From: Pseudoflavitalea rhizosphaerae
GTDB lineage: Bacteria; Bacteroidota; Bacteroidia; Chitinophagales; Chitinophagaceae
Direction: 5' to 3'
DNA length: 64,000 bases
Assembly: GCF_003991355.1 (NCBI RefSeq)
Contig: NZ_RCSU01000002.1
Span: forward strand, 739,081 to 803,080
Both the position numbers and the translations under genes were made by a program. Shown in pieces: positions 18,731 through 28,800 of this stretch. Position 1 is the first letter of the stretch. Each line of letters starts with the position of its first letter. The notes under the pieces were generated by a model. It did not search any database and was not told where the DNA came from. It saw only the letters and a program-made list of their open reading frames with translations.

Positions 18731-21022
18731 TTACCTGGCCCTTCTTCTCATCCAAATGAATACACCACCCAGCGCCAGCACCAGCGGGAATCCGATTTTC
18801 AACATTCCACCCACCGTCTTCCATGATTTAGAATAATTGATCTTGTTATCGATGGGAGGCGCCAGTCGCATATCGATGGGCGCTTTCCCATCACTCAGCC
18901 AGAAGAAGGCGGCTGCAATGAGGAAATAATTGCCTGCTCTCAGTTTCGGACGGTTGATCCCAAGCTCTTTATTGCTCAACCAGTCTGCATCTCCGGTTAC
19001 CAGGATCTTTTGTTGTTTATCATTCACTGTTCTGCTCAACGCCATTACAGTAGGGTACTCCTGTTCTGATTCCCCTTTTTCAACATCCAGCACAGGCAGG
19101 TTATCGATGGTATTGAAACTGTCTTTTTCAAGCCATGTACCGGATGCAGGCGTTCTGAAAAGTGTAGTGGCCTCGAATCCTTTTGATGGATCGAACTGCA
19201 GCACTGAACTGCCGGCAAGCGCCAGGAAATAATTCTGTTTCTTCATATCCTCCAGTTGAAAGGAGAACTTAACGGCTTCATCCGAAGGGCGCAGTGCAAT
19301 AACATCGGGCTGAATATCTTTATTGGCATGCGCCAATGTACCAGGCAGGAATTTCACACCGATCTCTTTGGTGATCTCGTTCATTTGTGCATTAACATCC
19401 GGCTCACCCGCAATGATCAGGTTGCCGCCTTTGGCGATATATTTTTCCAGGTTTTGCAGCTCGATGGAAGTATAAGGTTTCCTGGGCTCCGCAATCACCA
19501 GGATCTGAATATCGGCAGGCACTTCTGATGTTAGGGAAATATTGGCAAAATCAAAACCCTGGTTCAGCATGGAATGACGGAATGTTTTTTCCTCGGTTAC
19601 CATATTATAGCCCCTGTCCTGGTTCGAATTGCTTTGACGCTCTCCATGTCCTTCCACAAACCCCACTTTCGGAAGTTCCATTACCAGGCGTTTAAGGGCC
19701 GCCGTTATCTCTGCTTCGCTGGGATGCACATACATATCATTGAAGATGCGCAGGAATGTTTTTTGTCCGTTTGCCGCTTCCAATACGTGCACATAACGGT
19801 AATTCTCACCCGACAGGTCCACATTGTCACTGATCTCATCATAGGGCTTTACATCGAAGGACCAGTTGTTCAGGATCTTCAGGGAGTCCATTCTTTCCGA
19901 ATCTGACAGATCGGGGAAGCGGGTTTCGAGATAGGAGTAATTGGCGCGATGGTAGTACAGGGTTTGTTCCAGTTTCATATCCGGTTTGAAGCGGAGATAT
20001 TTTTCAAAACGCTTGGCTTCCTGCTTGTAGTTTTTCGGCAATCCAAAGAAGTAATACCTGTCCAGCATATTCGCATAGGTATGAATGGTCAAAGGACCTT
20101 TCAGCATGTCAACCACTTTCTGGCTGTTCTCACTGATCGTATTCACTTTCGAATAAGTGGTATCGTAATACACTTTGAAGGAAGGCAGAGCGCTTACATA
20201 ACCAACCAGACATACCGCCATCAGCGTAACTGCATATTTTGAAAAAGTGGCCCAGGCTGAGGTCTTCTTTCTTTCTACCTGCAGCTTGATGATAGTGAAA
20301 GTAACAAAGAGCAGTATCACCATAATGAAATAAAGCAGGTCTTCCGAAGTGATCAGCCCTGAAATGAATGTGTTGCTTCTTCCTGCAATAGCGATCCAGT
20401 AAGTGATATCCCTTACAAATGCGATATCCTGCCACCAGCTTTTCATCAGGTTGAGCAGGGCCAGTATTGCCAGCGTACCAATGGCCGCTACAACGGTATA
20501 AGAAGTAATGGACGACATAAAAAGACCTACAGCTGCATATGCACAGATCAGCAGGAGTAATCCCAGCAATGCGCAGAGTACTGCTGGATAATCGAAGTTC
20601 TCAACCGTGAATGCGCCATGCAGGCAAAACATGCTCAATATCCCGATCAGTGTGAATGCAAAAACGATCAGGGCCAGGTATTTCCCCAGTACGATCTGGA
20701 AACTATTGACCGGCGAGGAATACAGCAGCCTGATGGACCCGCTGTTGAACTCCCGGCTGATCACTCCCATTGTCAATAATGGAATATACAAATAGAGATA
20801 TCCCTGGATGCTGAGAAAGAATCCATCCATTTGATTATTGAAAATGCTATAGGTGATATTTTTGGTAGCCTGACCCAAAATATCCCTGTGCGCCATTGCG
20901 CCATAAAGATTGGTATATACGATCCCTGTCTGCAATGCGAAGATCACCAGTATCAACCAGGCAACAGGAGAATAAAACAATACCTGTAATTCCGCCTTTG
21001 CAATCCTATATGTTGTTTTCAT
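18731..21022 (-). CDS. fused ABC-2 permease and GldG-like auxiliary protein (GldF-GldG fusion)
   Basis: The 763-residue protein has a permease part (about 1-245) with six predicted helices and the segment GVISREFNSGSIRLLYSSPV of ABC-2/GldF permeases. Then a transmembrane helix near residue 260 leads to a large periplasmic GldG/ABC_transp_aux region (about 290-720, with GNLIIAGEPD and ILVTGDADWLSN motifs), and a final membrane helix is followed by RRRAR. In gliding Bacteroidota GldF and GldG are usually separate and work with the ATPase GldA. I chose the ATG at 21022, which begins with the amphipathic MKTTYRIAKAEL that its paralogues share; an in-frame extension to 21133 would overlap the ATPase gene. 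It lies 32 bases downstream of the ATPase. Confidence 0.9.
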   Translation of the reverse strand: MKTTYRIAKAELQVLFYSPVAWLILVIFALQTGIVYTNLYGAMAHRDILGQATKNITYSIFNNQMDGFFLSIQGYLYLYIPLLTMGVISREFNSGSIRLLYSSPVNSFQIVLGKYLALIVFAFTLIGILSMFCLHGAFTVENFDYPAVLCALLGLLLLICAYAAVGLFMSSITSYTVVAAIGTLAILALLNLMKSWWQDIAFVRDITYWIAIAGRSNTFISGLITSEDLLYFIMVILLFVTFTIIKLQVERKKTSAWATFSKYAVTLMAVCLVGYVSALPSFKVYYDTTYSKVNTISENSQKVVDMLKGPLTIHTYANMLDRYYFFGLPKNYKQEAKRFEKYLRFKPDMKLEQTLYYHRANYSYLETRFPDLSDSERMDSLKILNNWSFDVKPYDEISDNVDLSGENYRYVHVLEAANGQKTFLRIFNDMYVHPSEAEITAALKRLVMELPKVGFVEGHGERQSNSNQDRGYNMVTEEKTFRHSMLNQGFDFANISLTSEVPADIQILVIAEPRKPYTSIELQNLEKYIAKGGNLIIAGEPDVNAQMNEITKEIGVKFLPGTLAHANKDIQPDVIALRPSDEAVKFSFQLEDMKKQNYFLALAGSSVLQFDPSKGFEATTLFRTPASGTWLEKDSFNTIDNLPVLDVEKGESEQEYPTVMALSRTVNDKQQKILVTGDADWLSNKELGINRPKLRAGNYFLIAAAFFWLSDGKAPIDMRLAPPIDNKINYSKSWKTVGGMLKIGFPLVLALGGVFIWMRRRAR

Positions 21023-21054
21023 TGATTGTTCTTTTGTTTGACAGCTTAAAAAGA

Positions 21055-21984
21055 TCAGGACTTCTTCTTTGAGAGCTCGGCAAAAATATTGTCGAGTGAA
21101 TTTTTGTTTTGTGAGATGTGCAGCAGCTCCCAATTGTTCTCTACAGCGCTTTTCACGATCCTGGAGATCACTTCCCTTGAATCGGAAGCATAGTTCACTG
21201 TATAGTCGATGCCTCCTGTGTGAGCAGCTTCAACCACTCCGTCGATGGCTGTTAAGTATTGCAGGGAAGGGAGTTGGGCCAGGCTCACGGTAAGTGAACT
21301 GGGCTGCAGGTAAGTGTCGAAATCTTCCATGGGACCGGAAAAGATCATCTGCCCTTCATTGATCATCCAGATATGCTCGCAAAGCGCCTGCACTTCCTGC
21401 AGGATATGTGTAGACAGGATCACTGTTCTTTCCTCAGCGATACTCTTGATCAGTTTCCTTACTTCCAGGATCTGATTCGGATCCAGGCCATTGGTGGGCT
21501 CATCAAAAATTACAAACTCCGGTTTGTGAATGATCGCCTGTGCAATACCGGCCCTTTGTTTGTATCCTCCTGAAAGGTTCTTGATCAGTCGCCTCCTGTA
21601 ATGAGAGAGATTACATTGTTCCATTACATTTTTCACCGCGGCTGGAATTGCTGCTTTGGGTATCATGCGCAGGTGCGCACAATAGGTCAGATATTCTTCT
21701 ACTGTAAGTTCAGGTTGTACCGGAGGCACCTGCGGAAGAAAACCGATCCTTTTCTTAGCCTCCACGGGATGCGCATCCAGATCGTATCCCCTGATATATA
21801 CATTTCCTTTTGTTTGTTTCAACACTCCACACATGATATTCATGATGGTGGATTTACCTGCTCCGTTAGCTCCCAACAATCCATAAATCCCTTTTTCCAT
21901 TATTTCAAAGCTGATGTCTTTGATGGCCCATTGTACACTGTACCGATGGGATAGCTGTTCCACTTTTACAATAGATTCGCTCAT
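21055..21984 (-). CDS. ABC transporter ATP-binding protein, GldA-like
   Basis: A 309-residue ABC ATPase: Walker A GANGAGKST near residue 40, signature LSGGYKQR near 140, Walker B VIFDEPTNGLD near 160, followed by the H-loop STH and a C-terminal extension of about 80 residues. Sequence and gene order (next to the GldFG fusion) fit the GldA branch of ABC-2 exporters. It energises the permease encoded 32 bases downstream. An 81-base gap with a hairpin separates it from the PKD-like lipoprotein gene upstream, so the ABC/MutS/M16 part may be expressed at a different level. It is very similar in plan to the protein at 57048-57965. Confidence 0.92.
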   Translation of the reverse strand: MSESIVKVEQLSHRYSVQWAIKDISFEIMEKGIYGLLGANGAGKSTIMNIMCGVLKQTKGNVYIRGYDLDAHPVEAKKRIGFLPQVPPVQPELTVEEYLTYCAHLRMIPKAAIPAAVKNVMEQCNLSHYRRRLIKNLSGGYKQRAGIAQAIIHKPEFVIFDEPTNGLDPNQILEVRKLIKSIAEERTVILSTHILQEVQALCEHIWMINEGQMIFSGPMEDFDTYLQPSSLTVSLAQLPSLQYLTAIDGVVEAAHTGGIDYTVNYASDSREVISRIVKSAVENNWELLHISQNKNSLDNIFAELSKKKS

Positions 21985-22018
21985 AAATCCTGAAAGTTTT
22001 AAAAAAATGATGCCCTGT

Positions 22019-22036
22019 ATCGCCTGCTCAGGCGAT
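22019..22036 (-). other. hairpin between lipoprotein and ABC genes (region 1)
   Basis: The palindrome ATCGCCTGCTCAGGCGAT lies in the 81-base gap between the PKD-like lipoprotein gene and the GldA-like gene. It forms a 7-base stem with a 4-base loop. In the sense direction an A-run precedes it and no U-run follows, so it may stabilise or process the mRNA rather than end it. Confidence 0.4.
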
Positions 22037-22065
22037 TTTGCAAAACCATATATGCAGTTGGAGGA

Positions 22066-23601
22066 TTAACGCATGATACTGTTTTTGACGGTTATATCGG
22101 CAATGCGTCCCAGGCCTGTCATGCGATGTAATTCAACCGGGTCGGGCAATGTAAGGGATGCATCGGAAATATTATAGAGCACAACTGTACCGTCTTCCAG
22201 TCCCACAGCCAGTTCCAGGGAATTGTCTGACTGGCTCATTGCCGTGATCTTACTGCCAAAGGAAGTGAACAGTTTGGCCGCAGCACCCGTTATCATATCA
22301 TAATAATACAGGTCATTATTACCAGGGCCTCCGGAGAAGAAAATAAAGTTCCTGTTCCTGATGCCGATATATTTACTGTCAGCATTTACAAAGCTGCTAC
22401 CAGTAAATGGTTTTCTTGCTTTGGGAGAGAAAGTGATCACACGATTCATATTGCGCATGGTAAAAGATTGCAGGTAGATCTGCGTTTCTCCTGGTTGCCT
22501 CATCAACACCACCCCATCGGTGGAAGCGCCATTGCCACTATTGGGTATTTCATTGAAGGAGCCGCCCCAGACATACTCCCAGTCACCCATATGATTGAAG
22601 TTGACATGGTCCATAGGATAAGGAGTTGCAGGCGCGGGGCTGGGCAATGTATCGATAACCACCCATCCACCGGTTGGATTGGGTCCGTTCAACGAGAGGT
22701 AAAGGATCCTGTTGTTCAGTGCATCATACATGAAATTCATCAGGTTGGCATTGGAATATGGATTCCACAGGTCCGTTATCTTCATTCCATAAAGCGTGGT
22801 CATAGGAATATTCAACCAGGGCATGGAAAAAGGAACAGGTGAATTGGAGAATAACCTGGGATATACTTCCCCGTTGGTGTTCACCAGCAAATGGGCATTG
22901 GGATAAAAGCCCATATTGATGGGATCGATATTGGCAGGCGCACTGCCGGCAAAAGCATCTTTCAATTTCAATCGTTTCTGCAGGCTGTAAGAATCCAGCT
23001 CTACCGTCCCCTGCCCTCCCTGCTGCATTACTACCAGGCTCCACACGCCGGTCATAGGATAGTTCTTCAGTTTGATTGGTTTACTTCCCAGGGACTCTCC
23101 ATTGTTTTTCCTTTTATAAATATCACGGTCATCAACATATGCTTTTTGAATGGCATCATAACGGATATGCGCCAGTTCTGATTCTCCGTTCATTTCATAA
23201 AGGATACTATAGCCGCTCTGATAGGGAGAGGTCAGCCGCAGTATTGCAGTAGTTGTAGCGAAGTATTTAACCTTTGTTGCTTTATCCACCATGCAATAAA
23301 TGATGGGCAATGTGCCAGGCGATGCTCCATTGTATACCAGGATGGAATCGGTACTCACCAGCTGATCACTCACATACCATTCATGACCGTAATCTGCAGC
23401 AGTTTTGGTGGGATCGCTGTATTCCCTGATGGCATCGACGGTTACAGGATTATCTATCAGTCCATCGATATTGGTAGCCTGAAATCTTATGGTAACGGGG
23501 CTTCCATCTTTATAGGAATAATTGCCCTTGTCTTTGATACATCCCGGCAATGAAATAAGCAGGGAAGCCAAAACAGTATATATAGAAGATTGTACTTTCA
23601 T
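22066..23601 (-). CDS. PKD-like family lipoprotein
   Basis: A 511-residue lipoprotein (lipobox L-P-G-Cys21) with the CIKDKGNYSYK start that is typical of the PKD-like (PKD_2) family encoded beside SusD and DUF4843 genes in Bacteroidota. Residues about 35-130 form the PKD-like Ig sandwich. The rest (about 140-511), rich in strands and ending with AVGLEDGTVVLYNIS, looks like a beta-propeller. Proteins of this sort are thought to sit on the cell surface with the SusCD complex and help bind cargo; the ligand is unknown. It follows the DUF4843 gene by 17 bases. Confidence 0.8.
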   Translation of the reverse strand: MKVQSSIYTVLASLLISLPGCIKDKGNYSYKDGSPVTIRFQATNIDGLIDNPVTVDAIREYSDPTKTAADYGHEWYVSDQLVSTDSILVYNGASPGTLPIIYCMVDKATKVKYFATTTAILRLTSPYQSGYSILYEMNGESELAHIRYDAIQKAYVDDRDIYKRKNNGESLGSKPIKLKNYPMTGVWSLVVMQQGGQGTVELDSYSLQKRLKLKDAFAGSAPANIDPINMGFYPNAHLLVNTNGEVYPRLFSNSPVPFSMPWLNIPMTTLYGMKITDLWNPYSNANLMNFMYDALNNRILYLSLNGPNPTGGWVVIDTLPSPAPATPYPMDHVNFNHMGDWEYVWGGSFNEIPNSGNGASTDGVVLMRQPGETQIYLQSFTMRNMNRVITFSPKARKPFTGSSFVNADSKYIGIRNRNFIFFSGGPGNNDLYYYDMITGAAAKLFTSFGSKITAMSQSDNSLELAVGLEDGTVVLYNISDASLTLPDPVELHRMTGLGRIADITVKNSIMR

Positions 23602-23618
23602 TGTTCTCAGATTATAGA

Positions 23619-24320
23619 TTAACCAATTAGGGGAAGGCTGGCCAGCATATCCGATCCATCTTCCATCAGGAGGGGCGTTCCGTTTTCCTTCATTTCAATC
23701 AGGTAGTACTTGAAGCGAAGCATCAATACGCGTTGCTGGCTGGGATCATACGCAGCAAGATCGCCCACACCCGTAACATCCATGAAAGCCCTGAATTTTT
23801 TCTCGGAATAGATGCCCAGGTAGAACCTGTCCATTTCAGCATTCCACCAGACCGGTTTTGCTATCAGGTCACTGATCTTGAAAACACGGTATGCATAATT
23901 GGTCTGTCCGGCTTTCACCTCTTCTGTATCCTTTATCCTGATGGTCAGCAGTACTGCTTCAGTGGCCAGCTGTGGGATATTCTTGAAAACAATATGAGCA
24001 GTATCCTGTGTAAAACCTGCCCTGTATTTGAATACTGTGGGTAGTGTATAGGTAGTGGATGGCGCATTGGTTTTGTCCTGCACCACTTCTATGAGATAAT
24101 TCAGGTCCTTTTCAGGCATTGTGCCTGTAAGCATTACGGGCATTGCCAGGTCCACTTCTGACTTACCGGGATGAAAGAAAAAAGAAAACTGCATGGTATC
24201 GGTGAAAGCCGTGGTAAACTGGATATAATGATCGCCTTTATAGTTTTGAATTTCCCTCTTTGAGCAGCTTTGCAAAGAGAGCCCGGCAACCATCAATAAT
24301 ATTATTGCTAATTGTTTCAT
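23619..24320 (-). CDS. DUF4843 family lipoprotein
   Basis: The 233-residue lipoprotein has a lipobox (L-Q-S-Cys19) followed by the Y-K-G-D-H-Y-I-Q-F start of DUF4843. A beta-rich body includes a central VMLTGTMPEKDLNY segment and a C-terminal YYLIEMKENGTP segment. DUF4843 proteins are recurrent neighbours of SusCD and PKD-like lipoproteins, and their function is not established; a surface accessory of the importer is a reasonable inference. It sits between susD (18-base gap) and the PKD-like gene (17-base gap). Confidence 0.85.
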   Translation of the reverse strand: MKQLAIILLMVAGLSLQSCSKREIQNYKGDHYIQFTTAFTDTMQFSFFFHPGKSEVDLAMPVMLTGTMPEKDLNYLIEVVQDKTNAPSTTYTLPTVFKYRAGFTQDTAHIVFKNIPQLATEAVLLTIRIKDTEEVKAGQTNYAYRVFKISDLIAKPVWWNAEMDRFYLGIYSEKKFRAFMDVTGVGDLAAYDPSQQRVLMLRFKYYLIEMKENGTPLLMEDGSDMLASLPLIG

Positions 24321-24338
24321 GTGTTCTGATTTCGATAA

Positions 24339-25808
24339 TTAGTAAATGACTTCTCCTTCCGGAATCTTGAATGTGAACCTTTCATCCATGGGGATCAGCT
24401 GGGTACTGCTGATCTGCATGCCCCTTCCCAGTCTTTTGTAGGCGAAGATGGTCTGGCCTTCCGTCAGGAATTCCCTTCGATATTCATTTAATAACTCGTT
24501 ATAGAAACCGGCTTCTGACTGGTCCGTGAATGTATTGATCTTACCTCTCGCTACACGCACCTGGTTGAGAATGGTGAGCGCATCTGCGGTTAGTCCTTTA
24601 CGGTAGAGCGCTTCACTGTAGATATAATAGATCTCACTGAGACGGAGTACAGGAGCAAATGTATTCTGCTGCATCCTGAATTGCCCGGTTGAATTGGTAG
24701 CTATCCATTTCTGGCTCACCACATCGGTAGATACCACAGCGTCCGGAACCAGCAGGTTGATCCTGTAATCCCTTTCATTTGAAGGGAACCAGGCGGAAAC
24801 CTGCTTGTTGATCCTGTACCTTACCGTAGTGCCTCTATACGCGGTGATATCGGCCACAAGGTCTGTGTTGAATGATCCGAACAATACATCATCTGCAAAC
24901 TTCGTATATATGTTCACGCCAGCTGCATTGGTGGAGGAGGTGAATTCCCACCATTTCTTTCCCAAAGGACCGTATGTGTACACATATGCAGCCTCACTCA
25001 AGGCACGCTCCACATCACCGGCATACAATGCTACTTTTGCCAGCAGACCTGCAATGGCCACATGATTCAGGCGCATCATGCGGAAAGAGAAAAATCGCTC
25101 TTCTGCAACATTGGTGCCCACCAGGCGGCTACTAAGTTTTGTGCTGAGCGATGCCCTGTTCAGGATGGTATCGTTCTCTGCTACCAGGTCCTTTGCTTCT
25201 TCCAGGTCGTGTTGAATGTTTTGCAGAACAGTGGAAGTGGGCGATGGCGCAGTGTAATAGGAAGGGTATTTGTCAACGTATGGAACGTATTGCCCAGACA
25301 GGTCCTGGGCGGGAGAAGGTGCAAAAAGTCTTACCAGTTCAAAATGAAGCATCGCCCTCAATGCGATGGCTTCTCCCAGGATCAGTTTTTTCTCCACATT
25401 GCCAAACTGGAACAATCCGGTATCCTTCCCTTTTATTTCATTGATCAGTTTATTACTGTTGGCAATGGCCTTGTAGGCATTCCCCCAGATATTTGTTCCT
25501 ATTGCAAGAACAGTGGGATCGGTCTGAATGAAGGTGGTGGCGGCATTCTGATATTCCTGCGAAATATCGTTACCGATGTAATCCTGCGCCAGCGCACTGT
25601 TCAGGCCCCAGGTAAGATTCCTTCCATACAGATTGCCTTCAGCAATATATTGGTAAATCCCATTCAGAGCATTCCGGAATCCGATACCTTCACTGAACAG
25701 CCGTTCCTGGGTGATCTGGTCGGTAGGCTTTACATCCAGCCATTTATTACAGCCCGAAAAAACAAGTACAGAAAGTACTACTGCTATATGTTTAATGAAT
25801 GTTTTCAT
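24339..25808 (-). CDS. RagB/SusD family nutrient-binding lipoprotein
   Basis: This 489-residue protein has lipobox F-S-G-Cys20 and the NKWLDVKPTDQIT start of SusD proteins. Helical TPR-like segments follow, including AIALRAMLHFELVRLFAP around residues 150-165, and near the C-terminus there is LLNEYRREFLTEGQTIFAYKRLGR, the SusD core end. It pairs with the SusC encoded 25 bases upstream. With DUF4843 and PKD-like lipoproteins and no glycosidase in the operon, the cargo is more likely a peptide or another small molecule than a polysaccharide; that is inference from the M16 peptidase in the same operon. Confidence 0.94.
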   Translation of the reverse strand: MKTFIKHIAVVLSVLVFSGCNKWLDVKPTDQITQERLFSEGIGFRNALNGIYQYIAEGNLYGRNLTWGLNSALAQDYIGNDISQEYQNAATTFIQTDPTVLAIGTNIWGNAYKAIANSNKLINEIKGKDTGLFQFGNVEKKLILGEAIALRAMLHFELVRLFAPSPAQDLSGQYVPYVDKYPSYYTAPSPTSTVLQNIQHDLEEAKDLVAENDTILNRASLSTKLSSRLVGTNVAEERFFSFRMMRLNHVAIAGLLAKVALYAGDVERALSEAAYVYTYGPLGKKWWEFTSSTNAAGVNIYTKFADDVLFGSFNTDLVADITAYRGTTVRYRINKQVSAWFPSNERDYRINLLVPDAVVSTDVVSQKWIATNSTGQFRMQQNTFAPVLRLSEIYYIYSEALYRKGLTADALTILNQVRVARGKINTFTDQSEAGFYNELLNEYRREFLTEGQTIFAYKRLGRGMQISSTQLIPMDERFTFKIPEGEVIY

Positions 25809-25833
25809 GTTTCTGTTTTTTTACATGCACAGC

Positions 25834-28800
25834 TTACAAAACGATCTTTACGGTCAAATCATAGTTCCTTGCAAAAGGATAGGAAGTTCCCCGCTCCTGC
25901 AGAATGGTTGACCAGGTGGCCAGGTTATTGGATGATAACTGAACCTTCATACGGGAGATCCCATAATTCAGCAGCTTTTTAGAAACCAGGTCATAAGCGA
26001 TGCTGAGTGAATTGAACCTCACAAAATTGTTATCCTGGATGAACCTTGAACTGGGCCTGGTGGTGAAGCTCCGGCTGGCAATGTCTTTCAGGGGAGTGAT
26101 ATCGCCCGGTTTGACCCATCTTTGCAGCAGGATCCTTTTATCGCCATTCTTATTGTAGATGTCTACGTTCTCTACTTTTGTTACGAGGGTCTTGTTGTAT
26201 TCCTGCGCACCATATTGATACAGGAAAGATGCAAAAAGCGAAAACGCTTTGTAGCCGATATTGAACCCGAATGAACCCTGGCCCTTTGGAGAATAATCAC
26301 CAATGATCGTTTGATCGGAAGCTAACCAATCGTAGGTGATAGTGCCATCAGGACGAACATACACTTCCTTTCCGTTCATCGGGTTGATACCCATGGAGCG
26401 CATACCGAAAATGGAAGTCAGTGATCCGCCCTCTACATATTTGGTATAAGGTGTAGAAAATTTCTCCAGGTAATGAGGACTGGAAGGCGCTGTGCCTGTA
26501 TAGCCATCATACTGGGTATTTACGAGGTCATTGTATTTCTTCAGGGAGTTGGATAATTCCAGTAATTCGTTCTTGTTGCTGGCAAAGTTGCCGTATACTG
26601 AAAACTGAAAATCTTTCTCACGAATGATATTCGCTCTCACAAATACTTCGAAACCCTTGTTACGGACTTTACCGATATTGTCTTTGTAACTGGTATACCC
26701 GGAGGAAAGCGGAAGGTCCACATCGTTGACGAGGTTATTGGTGATCTTATTGTAGAGATCGATGTTTACAGACAGCAGGTCTTTAAAGATCCCGAAATCA
26801 AGTATCAGATCGTAAGTGGTTGTTTTTTCCCAGGTCAGTGCGGGAGATTCCATGCCCATAAGGAAAGCGCCGTTACCGGTTGCATACCATTTGTCCTGGT
26901 AAGCAAACAATCCTTTTGCCGCGTAAGGAGGAAAATTTGTCTTACCCAGCTCACCCGTTGTTCCTGTCAATCTCAGCCTGTTGAAAATACCAAGGTCTTT
27001 CACCCATTTGTATTTGTGGAAATTGATACCGGTACCTACCGACCAGAAGGGTGCAAACCGGTTATCGGAGCCGAATTCAGAGGAACCGTCCAGGCGGCCT
27101 GAAACATCCAGCAGGTAAATATCCTGGAACGCATAGTTCATGGTCACAAAACTTCCGAACAAACGGGTATGGTTATCCGAGTAAGCGGGTTTACGTACGA
27201 TCTTGTTGGCGAAATTGGGAGAGTTCTGCGAACCGGAAGGGAATCCGGTGTAGTACTCAGCCGACATGGTCACATTTGTTTCGCGGGCATTCATTCCGCC
27301 GGAGAAATTGAAACTATGCCCGGCAAAACGGTTTTCATATCGCAGGAACAAATTGGTATTATACCCTTTGTTCACTGTTTTGGTACGGGTCAGTTCCCCG
27401 ATATTGCTGAGATCTGTACTGGTCAGGAGATTGTATTTGCTGGATGCGGGATCAATAAAAACATCCGTCCAGGAATCCTGCCTGGTGAGCGCCAGGTCTG
27501 CCCTTAACTGGAATTTTGGCAGGAAGTTCCAGATAATGGCTGTGTTATTGACTAAACTGTAATAGCCGTTCTTATCAAAACTATTGGTATTGTAGGGCTC
27601 ATACATTGGATTGAAGCGGTTGGAGATCAAACCGTCTCCGACATGCCAGAGCATAGTATTCTTTACCGGTCGTCCATCCGGGCCGTAGATCTCATCATAA
27701 GGCGCTTTGGTGGCATAGGTACTGAAATCGCCATAAGGAGAAGCCACTGCATCCACCACATCATAGGTGATATCGTTGCGGACCTGGAATTTCTTTTGCC
27801 TGTAATCGATCCCCAATCCTCCTCCTTTTCTTTCACGGAAAGAGGATTTCATCACACCTTTCTGTTTATCGTATTTCACCAGGAAATTGAAGCGAAGGTT
27901 ATCTGAGCCCCCGTCGATATTGAGCGTGTGTTTGTGATTGAATACATTTTCCACCGGTTGTGCGATCCAGTCTGTATTCACACCCCTCGCGATCTGGTTT
28001 TGCTTCATCAGCAATTCTTTCAGGAGCGCTCCTTTATTCACGGGTGTCATGCCGGGGGGTACATTGTAATAGCCCGCCAGGATCTCTGCCTGCAGTTTTT
28101 CTTCTGCATTCATTAAGTTATAGTCGGAAAGATCGGGTAAGGTCAAAGAGCCTACCATGGTATAATCCAATCTCAGCTTGCCTGGCACTGGCGCGATTGT
28201 TTCGATCACCACTACGCCGTTGGCGGAGCGTGAACCGTACACAGCCGTTGCAGCAGCATCTTTCAGGATGGTGATATTTTTGATCCTGTTGATATCAAAG
28301 TCGTAAACTCTTTCCGCAGACACTTCATAACCATCCATGATAAAGATGGGCAGATTGGGGTTGTTGGTGAGTGCGGCCTGCGAAACATCAACCTGGTCAA
28401 GCGTTTTAACGCCAATGCCTGATCGCCCCCTGATATAGAATTCGGGAAGCGTGTTGGGATCGCTCCCCATCACATTATTGACTTCGATGCGGAAAGAAGG
28501 ATCGAAAACCTGCAGCACATCCACCAGGTTGCGGTTGCTCACTTTCAGAATATCTTTTTGTGTTACCTGGATGGAATTGCCGGTAAAGCTTTCTTTTTTC
28601 ATGCGGCTATAGCCAGTTACCACTTCATCAAGTATTTTTTCCGCCATCTCTAATTTGATGAGAACCGATGTGGCGTTGGCAGCCACTTTGTGTGTTGCTT
28701 TTTCAAAACCCACAAAAGACACTTCGAGTACATCGCCTGGATTCACCTGCAGGCTGAGCTCTCCGGCGGGGCCGGTAACTTTGGAAACACCGCTGTTCTT

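Noticed and set aside
21023..21133. Longer N-terminus for the GldFG fusion
   Set aside because: It would overlap the ATPase gene by 79 bases, and the paralogues at 57976 and 60333 begin at the equivalent of the ATG at 21022.
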